Under the pieces are notes generated by a model. The model did no database searches. It saw only the letters and a list, made by a program, of their open reading frames with translations, and had not been told where the DNA came from. 64,000 nucleotides of DNA from Isoetes taiwanensis (Eukaryota; Streptophyta; Lycopodiopsida; Isoetales; Isoetaceae). Within the stretch, counting starts at the first letter, position 1; the number at the start of each line of letters is the position of its first letter. A program made the position numbers and the translations under genes. Location of the stretch: contig JAJEKV010000006.1 of NCBI GenBank assembly GCA_021234155.1, forward strand, positions 14,522,902-14,586,901, given 5' to 3'. Positions 1 to 9,773 of the stretch are shown in pieces.

Positions 1-1598
1 TGGGAAGATGAGAATCGGGGTCAGCTTATTATTGTTCATCTCTTGGGCAACAGCTTTGCTGGATTTTCTCAGGTGGATGTTTTCAAGCGCAAGGCAGGTT
101 GACCTCTAATTTCTTCAAGAGCTTGATCTTAGCAGTCAAATGCAACAATGGAGGCTTACAGGTCCAACTCCAAATTCCATAGGCAAGTTCCAGCATTTGA
201 AAAGCATTGATTTGTCTGGAAACAGCCTGAGTTCAAGTATTCCAGTCTCCATCCTCAACTGGTAAATTTCTACCTTGATTATAACCAGCTTACTGGGGGC
301 ATTCCGTCCTCCATGGCTAACCAGAGAAATAACTCATTAACAGGTGGAGTTCCAAATTCATTTGGCAAGTAACTTCTCTAGTGCAACTATTTCTTGAATA
401 TAATCATCTCTCTGGATCTTTGCCCTCAGATCTAAGCAGGGCATCCAAGCTGCAGGATATTAGGTTAAAAGGAAACATGATCAGTGGAAGCATACCACTA
501 TCTTGGGGTAATCTACTCAATCTTCAAGCATTGGATACATCATACAATAAGCTTTCTGGGGGTATTCCTTTTATCGTTTGGGAACATGAGCAAGCTAACC
601 ACTATTTATTTGCAGAATCACCTGTTGACAGGACCTATCCCTGCAACACTGCCTAATGTTTCCCTCAACGATCTTAACTTATCATTCAACCATTTGAAAT
701 TGAAGGGAATTCCTCAATGGTTAGGCAGTTTTATGTTTGGGCTTTCTTTTGCAGGTGTGGCCTTACAGGTCCTACTCCTGAACATCTGTCCTCTATCAGC
801 ATAAACTCCCTTGATCTTTCTAGTAATAAAGTTACAGGCCAAATCCCTGCTCGGATTGGCAACATGACAGTTCTTCAGAAGCTGAATCTGTCTCGTAATG
901 CCCTTGTTTCTACCCTGCCAGATCTCAGTCGCCTAAGACTTTTGAATACTCTAGATTTACACTTGAACAAACTACAGGGGACCACAGACAACATAGGCTT
1001 GATACCATTTCCTTTAGATGGAGATAATTATGTAGATGTATCAGATAATGCATTTACATAATGCATTTACAGGGTCTCTACCAGTCCAGATCCTTGAAAA
1101 TTCAATAGGGTCATTAAATATTTCCAATAAATAGCTATACGGATCACTTCCTGCCCTTTCTCAATTTAAAAGCTTTTTTCCAACGCTGCAAAAACATTGG
1201 ATCTTACAGGAAACAGATTAATGGGATCAATTCCTGCAGGGATAGCAAATCTCAATGGTTCCTTGAAGGTATTAAGATTGGAAACAATTCATTCTCTGGC
1301 GGCTTCCCATTGAGTATAGGCAATTGCACTAGCTTGATTAGTCTGGATCTCAGTCAAATATGCTTTCAGGTTCAATTCCTCTTTCTCTTGTTCTACTGCT
1401 GAAGTTGCAAGGTCTAGACCTTGCTCACAACCATCTATCAGGCAATATTCCAGTTCAAGTTTTGGAGCTGGAGGATCTAACCTTCCTAGACCTTTCATAT
1501 AATGACTTCTCAGGACAAATACTGCCTCCAAATTTGCTGCATCTTCGTTTGTAGGAAATCCAGGCATTTGTGAGGCACCACTTGCCCCTTGCAAATAG
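1..1598 (+). pseudogene. Leucine-rich-repeat receptor ectodomain, broken, runs off left edge
   Basis: All three plus frames in turn give plant extracellular LRRs of about 24 residues (LxxLxLxxNxLSGxIP), for example GSLPSDLSRASKLQDIRLKG near 420, GQIPARIGNMTVLQKLNLS near 840 and GSIPLSLVLLLKLQGLDLAH near 1370. The last repeats are followed by GNPGICEAPLAPCK and a stop at 1596-1598. That resembles the GNPGLCGxPL cap that closes the LRR domain of plant receptor-like kinases and receptor-like proteins. No transmembrane segment or kinase follows, and the reading frame changes many times, so this is a decayed gene. The 5' part lies outside the window. In the family this domain binds peptide or steroid ligands at the cell surface. 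I cannot tell a receptor kinase from a receptor-like protein. Confidence 0.85.
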
Positions 1599-2845
1599 GT
1601 TGCTGTTGTCCTAAGTTTTAAGCTTTGACTTCTAAATATCTTATTAATATACATTGTCTTGCACTTGTTTCAACTTCCTTTGAAAAGGTAGATAGGTAGT
1701 ATTTTTACGTACTCTCCTCTTGGAGTGAGAGCTAAAAATATCTCTTAATGTGTATTTCGTGTTAAAAGGATTTTTAAATCTTGACCACTAGAAATTCCTG
1801 CAGCTTAAGAAGAAACAAAAAAAAATGTATGCTTGAGGTGCTTGAAGTGCAAGAGATGCTGCATGTGGGCAAGATAGCTGTTGCTTTGCATATCATTTTA
1901 AGTGCACAACATTGGGAGCAAATACTTGTGCAAATGCATGTCCTGCAAGAACGAAGGATGTAGAATGTCTCGCACCATGCTCATAGCTGCCCTTCCAAAA
2001 CTAAGAAATACTAGTACCTTAAACTCAGGGGCATCATCTAAACTATCCAAACAGTATATGCTATTTCTAAAGCCTTTATTTTCTAAACTATCCAAACAGT
2101 ATATGCTATTTCTAAAGCCTTTATTTTCTATAGCATCTGGCGTGCCTTTTTGCTAGTTTTTTTTTTTTTTTTTTAAACGTCCACCCCGTGTGACAAAAAT
2201 TTTAGAATTCAAACCAGAAAGAAAACTAGAATTCATTTGAGGCTTTCACCACCTGTAGCTTTTGAATTTGATCACAATAAAACAAATAGAACATAAGCAA
2301 AAGTTACCATAAAGATAGAGCAAATTGATCCCATTATTCTAAAAGTCATAAAGTTTGCAACACCCATACACAAACATTTTTCAACTGGAATTTAACAGCA
2401 GCCTTTGGCCTCCATGGATTCTTGTGGTGAGAAACCAAAGTGGGAAACTTTTCTGCTTGTTAGCACAAGGATCTAGAAGCCTTGGATTTTGCTTAATAAC
2501 TGCCCATTTCTCGAGCAAAAACTCCGTTCAACAGAGCATTTCTCAAGCAAAAAACTGGAACAGGTGATTAAGTAGACAGGAACAGGGGATACAATATGCC
2601 AGAACAGGGGATTCAACAAGGGCGATGGGAGAAATCTCACGGAATGGAAATGTAAGCCTATTGGTCATTATGTTTTGTAATTCCCACCACTTGGGCATAA
2701 CGCCTGAAAAGGCTTGATGATTTGCCGATTCGGCATCATACTCCGCGGCTCCACCACTGCAGACCCTCCCTCATCCGGCGAGTTGCCAAAGGCGTTCTGA
2801 GCGTCATGGCCCTCGTGATGGAAATTACCTAATACACAAGACTTC
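1599..2845. other. No recognisable gene
   Basis: AT-rich sequence without a convincing coding frame. It holds a 47-bp direct duplication (separate entry), a run of T at 2157-2174 and scattered short frames. Nothing else was recognised. Confidence 0.5.
2040..2133. repeat. Tandem duplication of 47 bp
   Basis: Two adjacent, nearly identical copies of a unit that begins CTATCCAAACAGTATATGC and ends TTTATTTTCT. A simple recent duplication in non-coding DNA. Confidence 0.9.
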
Positions 2846-2846
2846 A

Positions 2847-2985
2847 AATAGAATAGAATAGAATAGAATAGAATAGAATAGAATAGAATAGAATAGAATA
2901 GAATAGAATAGAATAGAATAGAATAGAATAGAATAGAATAGAATAGAATAGAATAGTTTTTTTAACGTCCACGGAGACCTTTAAA
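2847..2985 (-). mobile_element. LINE 3' end with (TATTC)n tail
   Basis: A (GAATA)n run of about 22 units ends at 2956 and is followed by TTTTTTTAACGTCCACGGAGACC. Read on the minus strand this is GGTCTCCGTGGACGTTAAAA followed by (TATTC)n, the same 3' terminus seen on the plus strand at 18265-18304. Only the extreme 3' end of the element is recognisable. The microsatellite is therefore a LINE tail rather than an independent repeat. Confidence 0.7.
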
Positions 2986-3433
2986 TACACTTAAGCTTCT
3001 CAAACATGGCAAATATATACGATCTGGCATCCAATACCTTCCAAGAATTATAGTCCCAACCAAGTGAGAAAAACCCTCCCACAATACAAAATGAAATATT
3101 GCAAGTTTAGTGCATGCATTAGCCATTTCATGTAATCTTTTTTAAAGTCTTTATAACTCAAACAATGCATATGCAAAACTCTCAAGAAGCCGTTGGCACA
3201 CATTTAATAGCAATACCATGTTATAGCTTTGATTGCAGTCCTCTTGTGCCGGAATATTATTGGAATCGGATTTGTATGCAACTTTGTGAAATTTATACAG
3301 TGAAGCTATTGCATATGCAAATGACCTATAACAATCTTTTGCTTTGATAATGTGTACGTGCATCAAAAGATCAATAAAGTAAGAAGATTATCTAAGTCTT
3401 TAGTCAATTCACATACAATAATCTTTTATATTA
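2986..3433. other. No recognisable gene
   Basis: AT-rich flank between the LINE tail and the Helitron 3' end. No coding frame or repeat was recognised. Confidence 0.4.
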
Positions 3434-3462
3434 CTAGTAATAGTGCCCAGCGTTGCTGGGCA
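3434..3462 (-). other. Helitron 3' terminus: hairpin plus CTAG
   Basis: Plus-strand CTAG at 3434-3437, a 7-bp spacer, then the stem-loop GCCCAG-CGTTG-CTGGGC at 3445-3461. The same terminus occurs at 9774, 14909 (plus orientation) and 34936. Confidence 0.8.
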
Positions 3463-3814
3463 TAACTGTATCGATCATGCATGTTTTTGAATAGCTTCTT
3501 GTTGTTAAGGTAGAAGTCCACATAATAGTATACGCAATCAGAACAAAATGGCACATTACCTTGTCTCTTCATATGCAAATGCCACAATCATTATTCATCA
3601 ATTATTATGTAATTCCACATCAATTATTAAGTAATTCCACACTTATTTTCAATGAGGAACTGGTGACTCATTTGATGAAACAATGAAACAATATTTGATA
3701 TATCAAAATTTGATATTTGTATTTGGGTTCTAGGTCTCATTTTTTAGTAGGCCAAGTAAATGTAGGCACATGAGAAGCATTCTAAGCAGCTGGGGAAATT
3801 CGATGGTAATCTAT

Positions 3815-4015
3815 GTTAACTAATAATGGTGCCCAATGTTGTTGGGCATAATTTGGGAACTTATAAATGTTTTGGGCATAATTTGGGAACTTATAAATGT
3901 TGTGAACTTATGCATTTGCATATAGTAACTTCTGTGCCATTGGATCATTTTGGAAAGTTGTTGCATTTGTGTAGAGTAACTTCTAGGCCATTGGATCATT
4001 TTGGAAACTGAATAG
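3815..4015. repeat. Degenerate Helitron 3' end and short tandem duplications
   Basis: CTAATAATGGTGCCCAATGT begins a decayed version of the Helitron terminal hairpin (GCCCAATGTTGTTGGGC). It is followed by a 30-bp direct duplication at about 3842-3900 and two related copies of CCATTGGATCATTTTGGAAA. This may be an older Helitron 3' border. Confidence 0.55.
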
Positions 4016-4688
4016 TGACTGGCCATGTGTATGAGTTGTTCTGCATGAAGATATATTCAACTTTAAAAAGTTATGCAACAATATGTATTGTACTTTAGGA
4101 CCTAAGATAATTGTCAATCCCTATTCCACAATCCAGAGTAGTCCCTTTTACATGCATGAACTGTCTCTGGTGTAACCTCCATCCAATTCAATCATATCTC
4201 ACACACTATGACTATCCAATTTGGTTATATCATGAAGGGGGCATGCAGTATATACCCTGCATCTCTATCAATTGCAATAAATAAATTATTTAACGTTTTC
4301 AACATGTCAGTCGAACGGATCATTGAAGGATCATGGTGACATGAAATGAAGAGCAAAATGAATGGCAATTAGAGGAAAAGAAGCTTCCGAGAAGGAAAAG
4401 AAGCTTCTATGGACATCAAGCATGACCTCTTCATGTAGGGGAATAAATCCCACCAACAATCAATCCAGCATCTGTCCAGTTCTCATTTTTCTCACTCGGT
4501 AAAAATCTATATCCAATCTCCAGTAAAAATTCAAGTCTGGTGTCCTATGAACTACCTTGCTTAAGGGGCTTTAAAAATACTGGAGAAGTAAATTGTTTAA
4601 ATACAAATCTCAACAAAACATCATGGTGATCTTATTATATTTGATCAACCGAGGGCATATGAGAGCATACAATTGAATTTCAAAGATA
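4016..4688. other. No recognisable gene
   Basis: Helitron-internal filler. A short duplicated stretch lies around 4370-4410 (GGAAAAGAAGCTTC, twice). Nothing else was recognised. Confidence 0.4.
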
Positions 4689-5446
4689 TCAATGCTTAGA
4701 TTGGAAATCTATCATCAAACGGGCCAGTTTCTCCACTTCAGCCTTAGGCATGACATTGTAAATGGACCTGACTCCATGAACAGATCTATGACCTTTGTGT
4801 TGTACTATACTTCGAGATGCATTTTCTTTGATGAAGGCAGCCTTGAGTTCAGGTGTTGGCATAGTGAAAGGCACATTCATGAGGGATCTCACTGATTTCT
4901 CAGCAGGGCATTTGTAGAAGCCATTGCTGGCATCTATAGCATGATACAACAACTTCGACTTCTCTAAGTTTTCCTTCTTCAATGCTTTCCAAGCCCCCTT
5001 GTTCTAATAGCTCTTCAAAGACCAGACCACATATGTAGTCGGCAAAGCACGGTGGTGTGTTATTGAAAGACTTATTTGCTGCACATATCTTGTAAATTAA
5101 TCAAGCATAACAGGAGTTATGGATTGTGCATGTCCTATAAATCTTTCCTCACTAATGCAATTGTTACTCCATCCAGAAGGCCTTACATAGTTCTGAACAC
5201 CTGCATAAAGGATATCAAACTTTGATTCATCCATATGCCTAGAAGAGAACAGAAATTTGAAGACATATATGCAACCAAAATTGTATCCCTATGGGTAATC
5301 CTTGAACTCAACTCCACGAATAGTTTCACTGGCATAGATGTGCAGATACCTTGCAGCAGCAGAAACCTAGAAATCCGATTCACTTGGAATACTGGTCTAT
5401 TTGTTAGCTTTTCTGCTCCAAATAACCTTTGCCTTAGAATATGTAG
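4689..5446 (-). pseudogene. PSAT: Phosphoserine aminotransferase fragment
   Basis: Read on the minus strand the pieces follow plant PSAT in order: KAKVIWSRKANK, ARYLHIYASETIRGVEFKDY, DESKFDILYAG, SITPVMLD, then the C-terminal block [40 protein letters not shown] and [12 protein letters not shown] with a stop near 4689. PSAT is the plastid PLP enzyme that makes 3-phosphoserine in the phosphorylated serine pathway. Several frameshifts and stops break it. The PLP-lysine region, AQKN in the family, reads VQNY here, so the catalytic lysine is gone. The 5' half is missing and homology stops exactly where the repeat at 5437 begins. No intron is visible in the fragment, as in the intronless Arabidopsis gene. 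It lies inside Helitron A and was probably captured by it. Confidence 0.9.
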
Positions 5447-5580
5447 CATAATAACAGGGGGTTTTCTTTGTGTTTTTGTACGCTTTTCACAAAGGTTTTC
5501 CTAAGATTTTATGGCGTATTCGAATGGATGTACTAATGCGTACATCTAGAGTGCACCATTTCTTAGCCGTTGATTTGGCC
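5437..5580. repeat. Dispersed repeat R2 (copy 1)
   Basis: ATATGTAGCATAATAACAGG and the next 130 bp match 23284-23420 in the same orientation, sharing stretches such as ATAACAGGGGGTT, CTAGAGTGC and TAGCCxTTGATTT. Each copy abuts a gene fragment: truncated PSAT here, and the CDPK 5' region at 23.4 kb. Class unknown; possibly a transposon terminus. Confidence 0.7.
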
Positions 5581-7193
5581 TTTTTTTTTCAATGGTCCAA
5601 CATCCAAGGGCTCACAACAAAAGCCCTCTTTTAATTTTAGAGGCTGAGCATGCATGCGCATTTTAGGGCATTCTTTTTGCCCTAAAGCTTGGCCATGAAC
5701 CACTGTTGGGGTCGGATTTCAATCAGCGGATTTGCAGCATCATATTGAAGCAGCGGATTTCCCAGCAGGGTCAAAAAATTCGCGCCTCAACAAGCATGCC
5801 GTAGCTGGAACGATACTGCTTGTGTGGGCTGCTGCTCTCCAGGTAAATGCTTTGCTAAGAAAAAATACAATTATTCAGATATGACAGGGCGCTCGTTGCC
5901 TACTTCTCAACATTCCATCATCCCTCATTGGCATCAATGGTTCATCATTTGAAAAATTCGTTATTGCTGCTGAAAGCATTGATCTCAAAACAAATTGTGG
6001 TGCTTCCACCACATGTCTTCCATAGACTTCACTTTTAAGTTCAGATTCTTCCCAACGGATTCATATTGTGATATTTCAACCTCTATGCACCGTGATTCGG
6101 ACCGCCTTTAGCTTCTCGATAATATTTTAACTTCTTTCCTTTCTCATTAATAATTGCCCGGGCATCGACCGGGCGCCTTTGTAGTTCGATAAGTTGAGCT
6201 TGATTATCATGTTCGCCTGCATCGGGAATATCAAACCGCTGCAAAATGGATGATTAAATCCAATGAAAACCACGTAAAATGAATCTCTAACGGACTATGC
6301 AATTGCTAAAGCCATCATAAGAATTACCTCTGGTTGAGTTTTGGCAGCAGATCTGGCAGGCTTATTTGCATCTTGTTCGATGTTGTTTATTTCTGCAGAT
6401 ATTTGAGCTATCTTGCCATCTGGCATAAAAGATCGACATTCTGATAACTTTCCAATGTTAGAAATAAGCTTGCACATGAATAGGAACACTCTTCTAAGTT
6501 GGTAGCTTATTTGATTAGTCAAGACTAATTGGGCACATCAGGAACCCATCTCACACCTCTGATGTCATTCATAACCTTGATGTCACTGTGAACGAACCTG
6601 AATAGACGAGAATGCATGAGATCATGGTTTGTAAGAAGATGCTATTCTTCAATGTGTCATTACTGACAATTCAATTGAAAAGCTTAAAGCGCTTATTTTT
6701 GAGGTAAGGCTGAGCCTGGATTGAGTAGAATAATATGTGGCTGTTCCATTGTTACGGCCAAAGATATATCATCTCTAAAAAAAAAAATACATGAACCTCT
6801 TTCTCTGTATATTGTGTTGTTTTGGACCTTCTAATGGTTGAGGATGATTTACTGTGGTTTCATCATGCGAAGGAAACAAAGAAAACTAATGTCCTCTGAA
6901 GAAGAAGTGGCATTCTTGTTTTTTATCAGGGAACTTGCCAGTAATAAAGAAGACTTATTTATTTTGCCATTGATCGATCAATCAGGAGCAACAAGATCCT
7001 CCAAATCTGGCATTGAATGCCAGATTCTTAGGGTGTGATGATCAGACATCTGGCTGAACAACTCCTGTATGTAACTTCTTTTTGAAAGTTCGTGAGGAGT
7101 TAGACTAGTTTCACATATCTGTACTTTTAGCTTTTGATTCCAGATTCATATTTGTAGCTTTACCTTTTGATTCCAGACAACCCAATAAGCTAG
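5581..7193. other. Helitron-internal DNA with unassigned exon-like scraps
   Basis: A GC hairpin GCCCGGGCATCGACCGGGC lies at 6158-6176 and resembles a divergent Helitron 3' hairpin. Short open frames on the minus strand at 6295-6522 (PDGKIAQISAEINNIEQDA) and plus strand at 6838-7038 (LMSSEEEVAFLFFIRELASN) read like protein but match no family I recognise. They could be further captured exons. Confidence 0.35.
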
Positions 7194-7340
<147 letters not shown>

Positions 7341-7570
7341 TTGCTTGTTCAAAAAAATTTGCAAGATGTTGGTATCTCTAGCAATGCTTACGATGGCAAT
7401 TGCACAAACAACTAAGGAAGATCAAGTCAGTGAAGACAATTTGAGCGCATTGTTACAATGTTGTCATTTTGGAGCCTATAAATTTATGCAACTTAAAATA
7501 TATGGTTTGCAATAACACATCAATCATTTTGTACTTTTATTTTATTTTGATTTTTATTTTATTTTTTATT

Positions 7571-8660
7571 TTCTTTTGTGGCCCGAAGGGCCAAAAAATT
7601 TTTGTAATATAACAACCAACATAACTACTATGAACATTAATTAACAAAAACCATTACATTAGACATGTTTAAAATTAAATTCCCCCTTAAACCCCCTTTT
7701 GTTTGGGTGCATATTCACACGGGGGGTGACGTAGGGCAGCGAGAGCCCCAGGGTTGCCCTTAAGGCCAAATTTGTCTAAGCATAATTTAGACGGTCAGGC
7801 GAATAATAGAGTTGCAAGATTAGTTATGCTGGCGAATATTTTCTAGACATGAATTTTTTTTATAGAAATCTAGGCGAATCATGGCCAATATTATTTTGCC
7901 AAGATTTAAGTGTCTTTATTTTCCAAATGCAATTTCTGTGGTGAAATTTTATTCATCGGCATCCATATTTAATCAAGGACACAAACACATTATAACTATA
8001 GTACCACAACTTAACCTTTGCAAATGAGAACATGGCTTATCCTTGTAGATACAATAAATCTATGAAAAGGGAGGTCTGTAAAAAAAATGCTCTCCAGTGC
8101 ATCCTTAGAAGAAGTATTTGAAACACAATAGCTACAAAATTGACTCTTAAAATTATCATATGTATGTGGATGGATATGGAGAATAGATTAGATTATGAAG
8201 AAAGCCTAGATTATTAGGCGGTTCCTTAAGAAATCTTCGAGAAGGAGGGTAGAGGATAAGGCGAATCCATAGTTATGACGCTTAGTGGATGTGGCGAATT
8301 TTCAAGTGGAGTGAGATTTGTTTGTAGAAAAGTTGGCTAATTTAATTTTTTTCATCTATAACGGGTCCTACTAAACCATAGCATCAAAATTTCTCGATAC
8401 CCGTAAAAAATAGCCTTTTGGCGAACTTTCGTCCTTAAGGGCTACCCTGGAGAGCCCCTGTAATTATATTTTGCACGTACAAAATCAACACCATGTAGTA
8501 TATTGCCTGAAATCTTATAGTATTTTGCAAATCTTGTTATACAGTATAACAAATTCTATACATCCATACCCCACAAACGAGGAACTTTATGTACGGTGTA
8601 GATTAAGGAATAAGGGGTGAATAAGGGGCTTCCTTAAAGAACTTATCACCCCAAGATCCG
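7571..8660. repeat. Fold-back repeat R1 (copy 1), interrupted by a hAT MITE
   Basis: GGCCCGAAGGGCC, then TTAAACCCCC and TTTGGGTGCATATTCACACG up to CAGCGAGAGCCCC, match 25966-26150. After the inserted MITE, 8459-8600 (TACAAAATCAACACC, ATACCCCACAAACGAGGA) match 26160-26280. The second inverted arm present at 26326-26417 is missing here. Confidence 0.8.
7749..8449. mobile_element. hAT-type MITE, non-autonomous
   Basis: The ends are CAGGGTTGCCCTTAAGG and, inverted, CAGGGTAGCCCTTAAGG (17 bp, one mismatch). The flanks are an exact 8-bp duplication GAGAGCCC at 7741-7748 and 8450-8457. TIRs starting CAGGG plus 8-bp duplications are diagnostic of hAT elements. The 0.7-kb interior is AT-rich without a transposase frame. 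The R1 copy at 26.1 kb preserves the empty site. Confidence 0.9.
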
Positions 8661-9081
8661 GTAATAACAAACTCTGTGGTATCTTCAGAAGAACAGAGGT
8701 TTAATGGGATAGCACTGTGTTTAAATTTAAATAGCTGCTGTACAAATTTTCAAAGGATCAGCTTCATTCTGCATACTCTGAGCCATACTATTACTTCTTC
8801 CTGTAGCAAAAGAGTGTGTGCATGTTAAATACTACTCTAGGCATTAGATACTACTTTAGGTGTTTAGAATGAAGCACACCTTTTCTTTGTTCTCTTTAAT
8901 CCGACTTTTTGCACAATACAAATTCATTTGACAGTGCACACTATTTCACCTTTGTCAGCATGTATTGACCATCAGCACAGCAAATTAGCAGATAGCTTCA
9001 CCAGTCTAAGTAATAATACGTGCACTATGTCAATGCCTTGTTTTGCCCAGAATGAAAGACAATGTAATGGTCTAAAGCTCA
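8661..9081. other. No recognisable gene
   Basis: AT-rich Helitron-internal DNA with a short near-duplication (ACTACTCTAGGCATTAGATACTACTTTAGG) around 8830-8862. Nothing else seen. Confidence 0.4.
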
Positions 9082-9600
9082 TTACACAAATTGCTTTTCG
9101 AGGTGGTCTTTCGCCCTGTCTTTATCATGTTGATCATTAAAGAACATTTTGTTGGACCATTCATGGCATTCAACTTGAGATGCCCATTTCACTGTTTCTT
9201 GCATAACATTATCAAGTTGTACTTTTTTCTGAAGAAGATGAAGAAGCTTCTGCTTATGCTCATTTTCATTTGAAGATTTGAGAATATCCTCTAGCAGTCG
9301 GTTCATTTTGAGCAATTCTTTTTACATCATCAATAAACTCACCAGGACTTGGTCCAGAGCCTTCGAATGCAGTTGGCCGCAGCATTGAAAATGTTGATGA
9401 GCAAGTTTCAATGCTCTAAGTAGCTGCTCGGCTATAACTTCCATGTGTTTGGGCAACTGTGATGAAATGGCGCTGTGTTTGGTTGTGAAGCTTGCGCCTT
9501 GAAGCAGAGAAATATGATAATCATCTGCCGTAATGTTTGCAACAACCATATCAGACCTAACAGACGCCACTGCAGCCATCTCCAGACCCCATGCCGCCAT
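9082..9600 (-). pseudogene. Unrecognised coiled-coil protein at Helitron A 5' side, one in-frame stop
   Basis: The minus frame from ATG at 9600 reads MAAWGLEMAAVASVRSDMVV and continues through SSQLPKHMEVIAEQLLRALK. One TAA (9322-9324) interrupts it, and the same frame resumes with KMNRLLEDILKSSNENEHKQ and DHLEKQFV. It is rich in Leu, Lys, Glu and Gln, predicting helical coiled coil. I do not recognise a family. GTGAGT lies just before the stop, so an intron boundary is possible. Its first codons are repeated at 12793-12715 in the duplicated 5' terminus. It may be captured host sequence. Confidence 0.5.
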
Positions 9601-9773
9601 AGCTAAAAAGTAGAGCTTCCGATCTAAACAGGGAAAAACTTCAGCCCCTTTTTTTTCTTATTCATTGTCACCGTTCGATAAAAAGTCGACATGGGTCATT
9701 GGATCTAGGGCCAAACAAATTGCAACCGCTGGATCTAGGGCTGGATTGAAAACGGACACACATTAAAACATTA
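9518..9773 (-). repeat. Helitron A 5' terminal segment, copy 1 (split by Helitron B)
   Basis: This 256-bp stretch is nearly identical to 12715-12966. It ends ACATTA at 9773, where Helitron B begins. The continuation TAATATAGG appears directly after Helitron B at 12703-12711. Confidence 0.85.

Noticed and set aside
1-1598. LRR region considered as an intact receptor kinase
   Set aside because: Many frame changes, and no transmembrane or kinase segment follows the terminal cap.
3165-3366. Short open frames on both strands between the LINE tail and Helitron A
   Set aside because: About 60-70 codons, AT-rich, mutually overlapping, with no motif.
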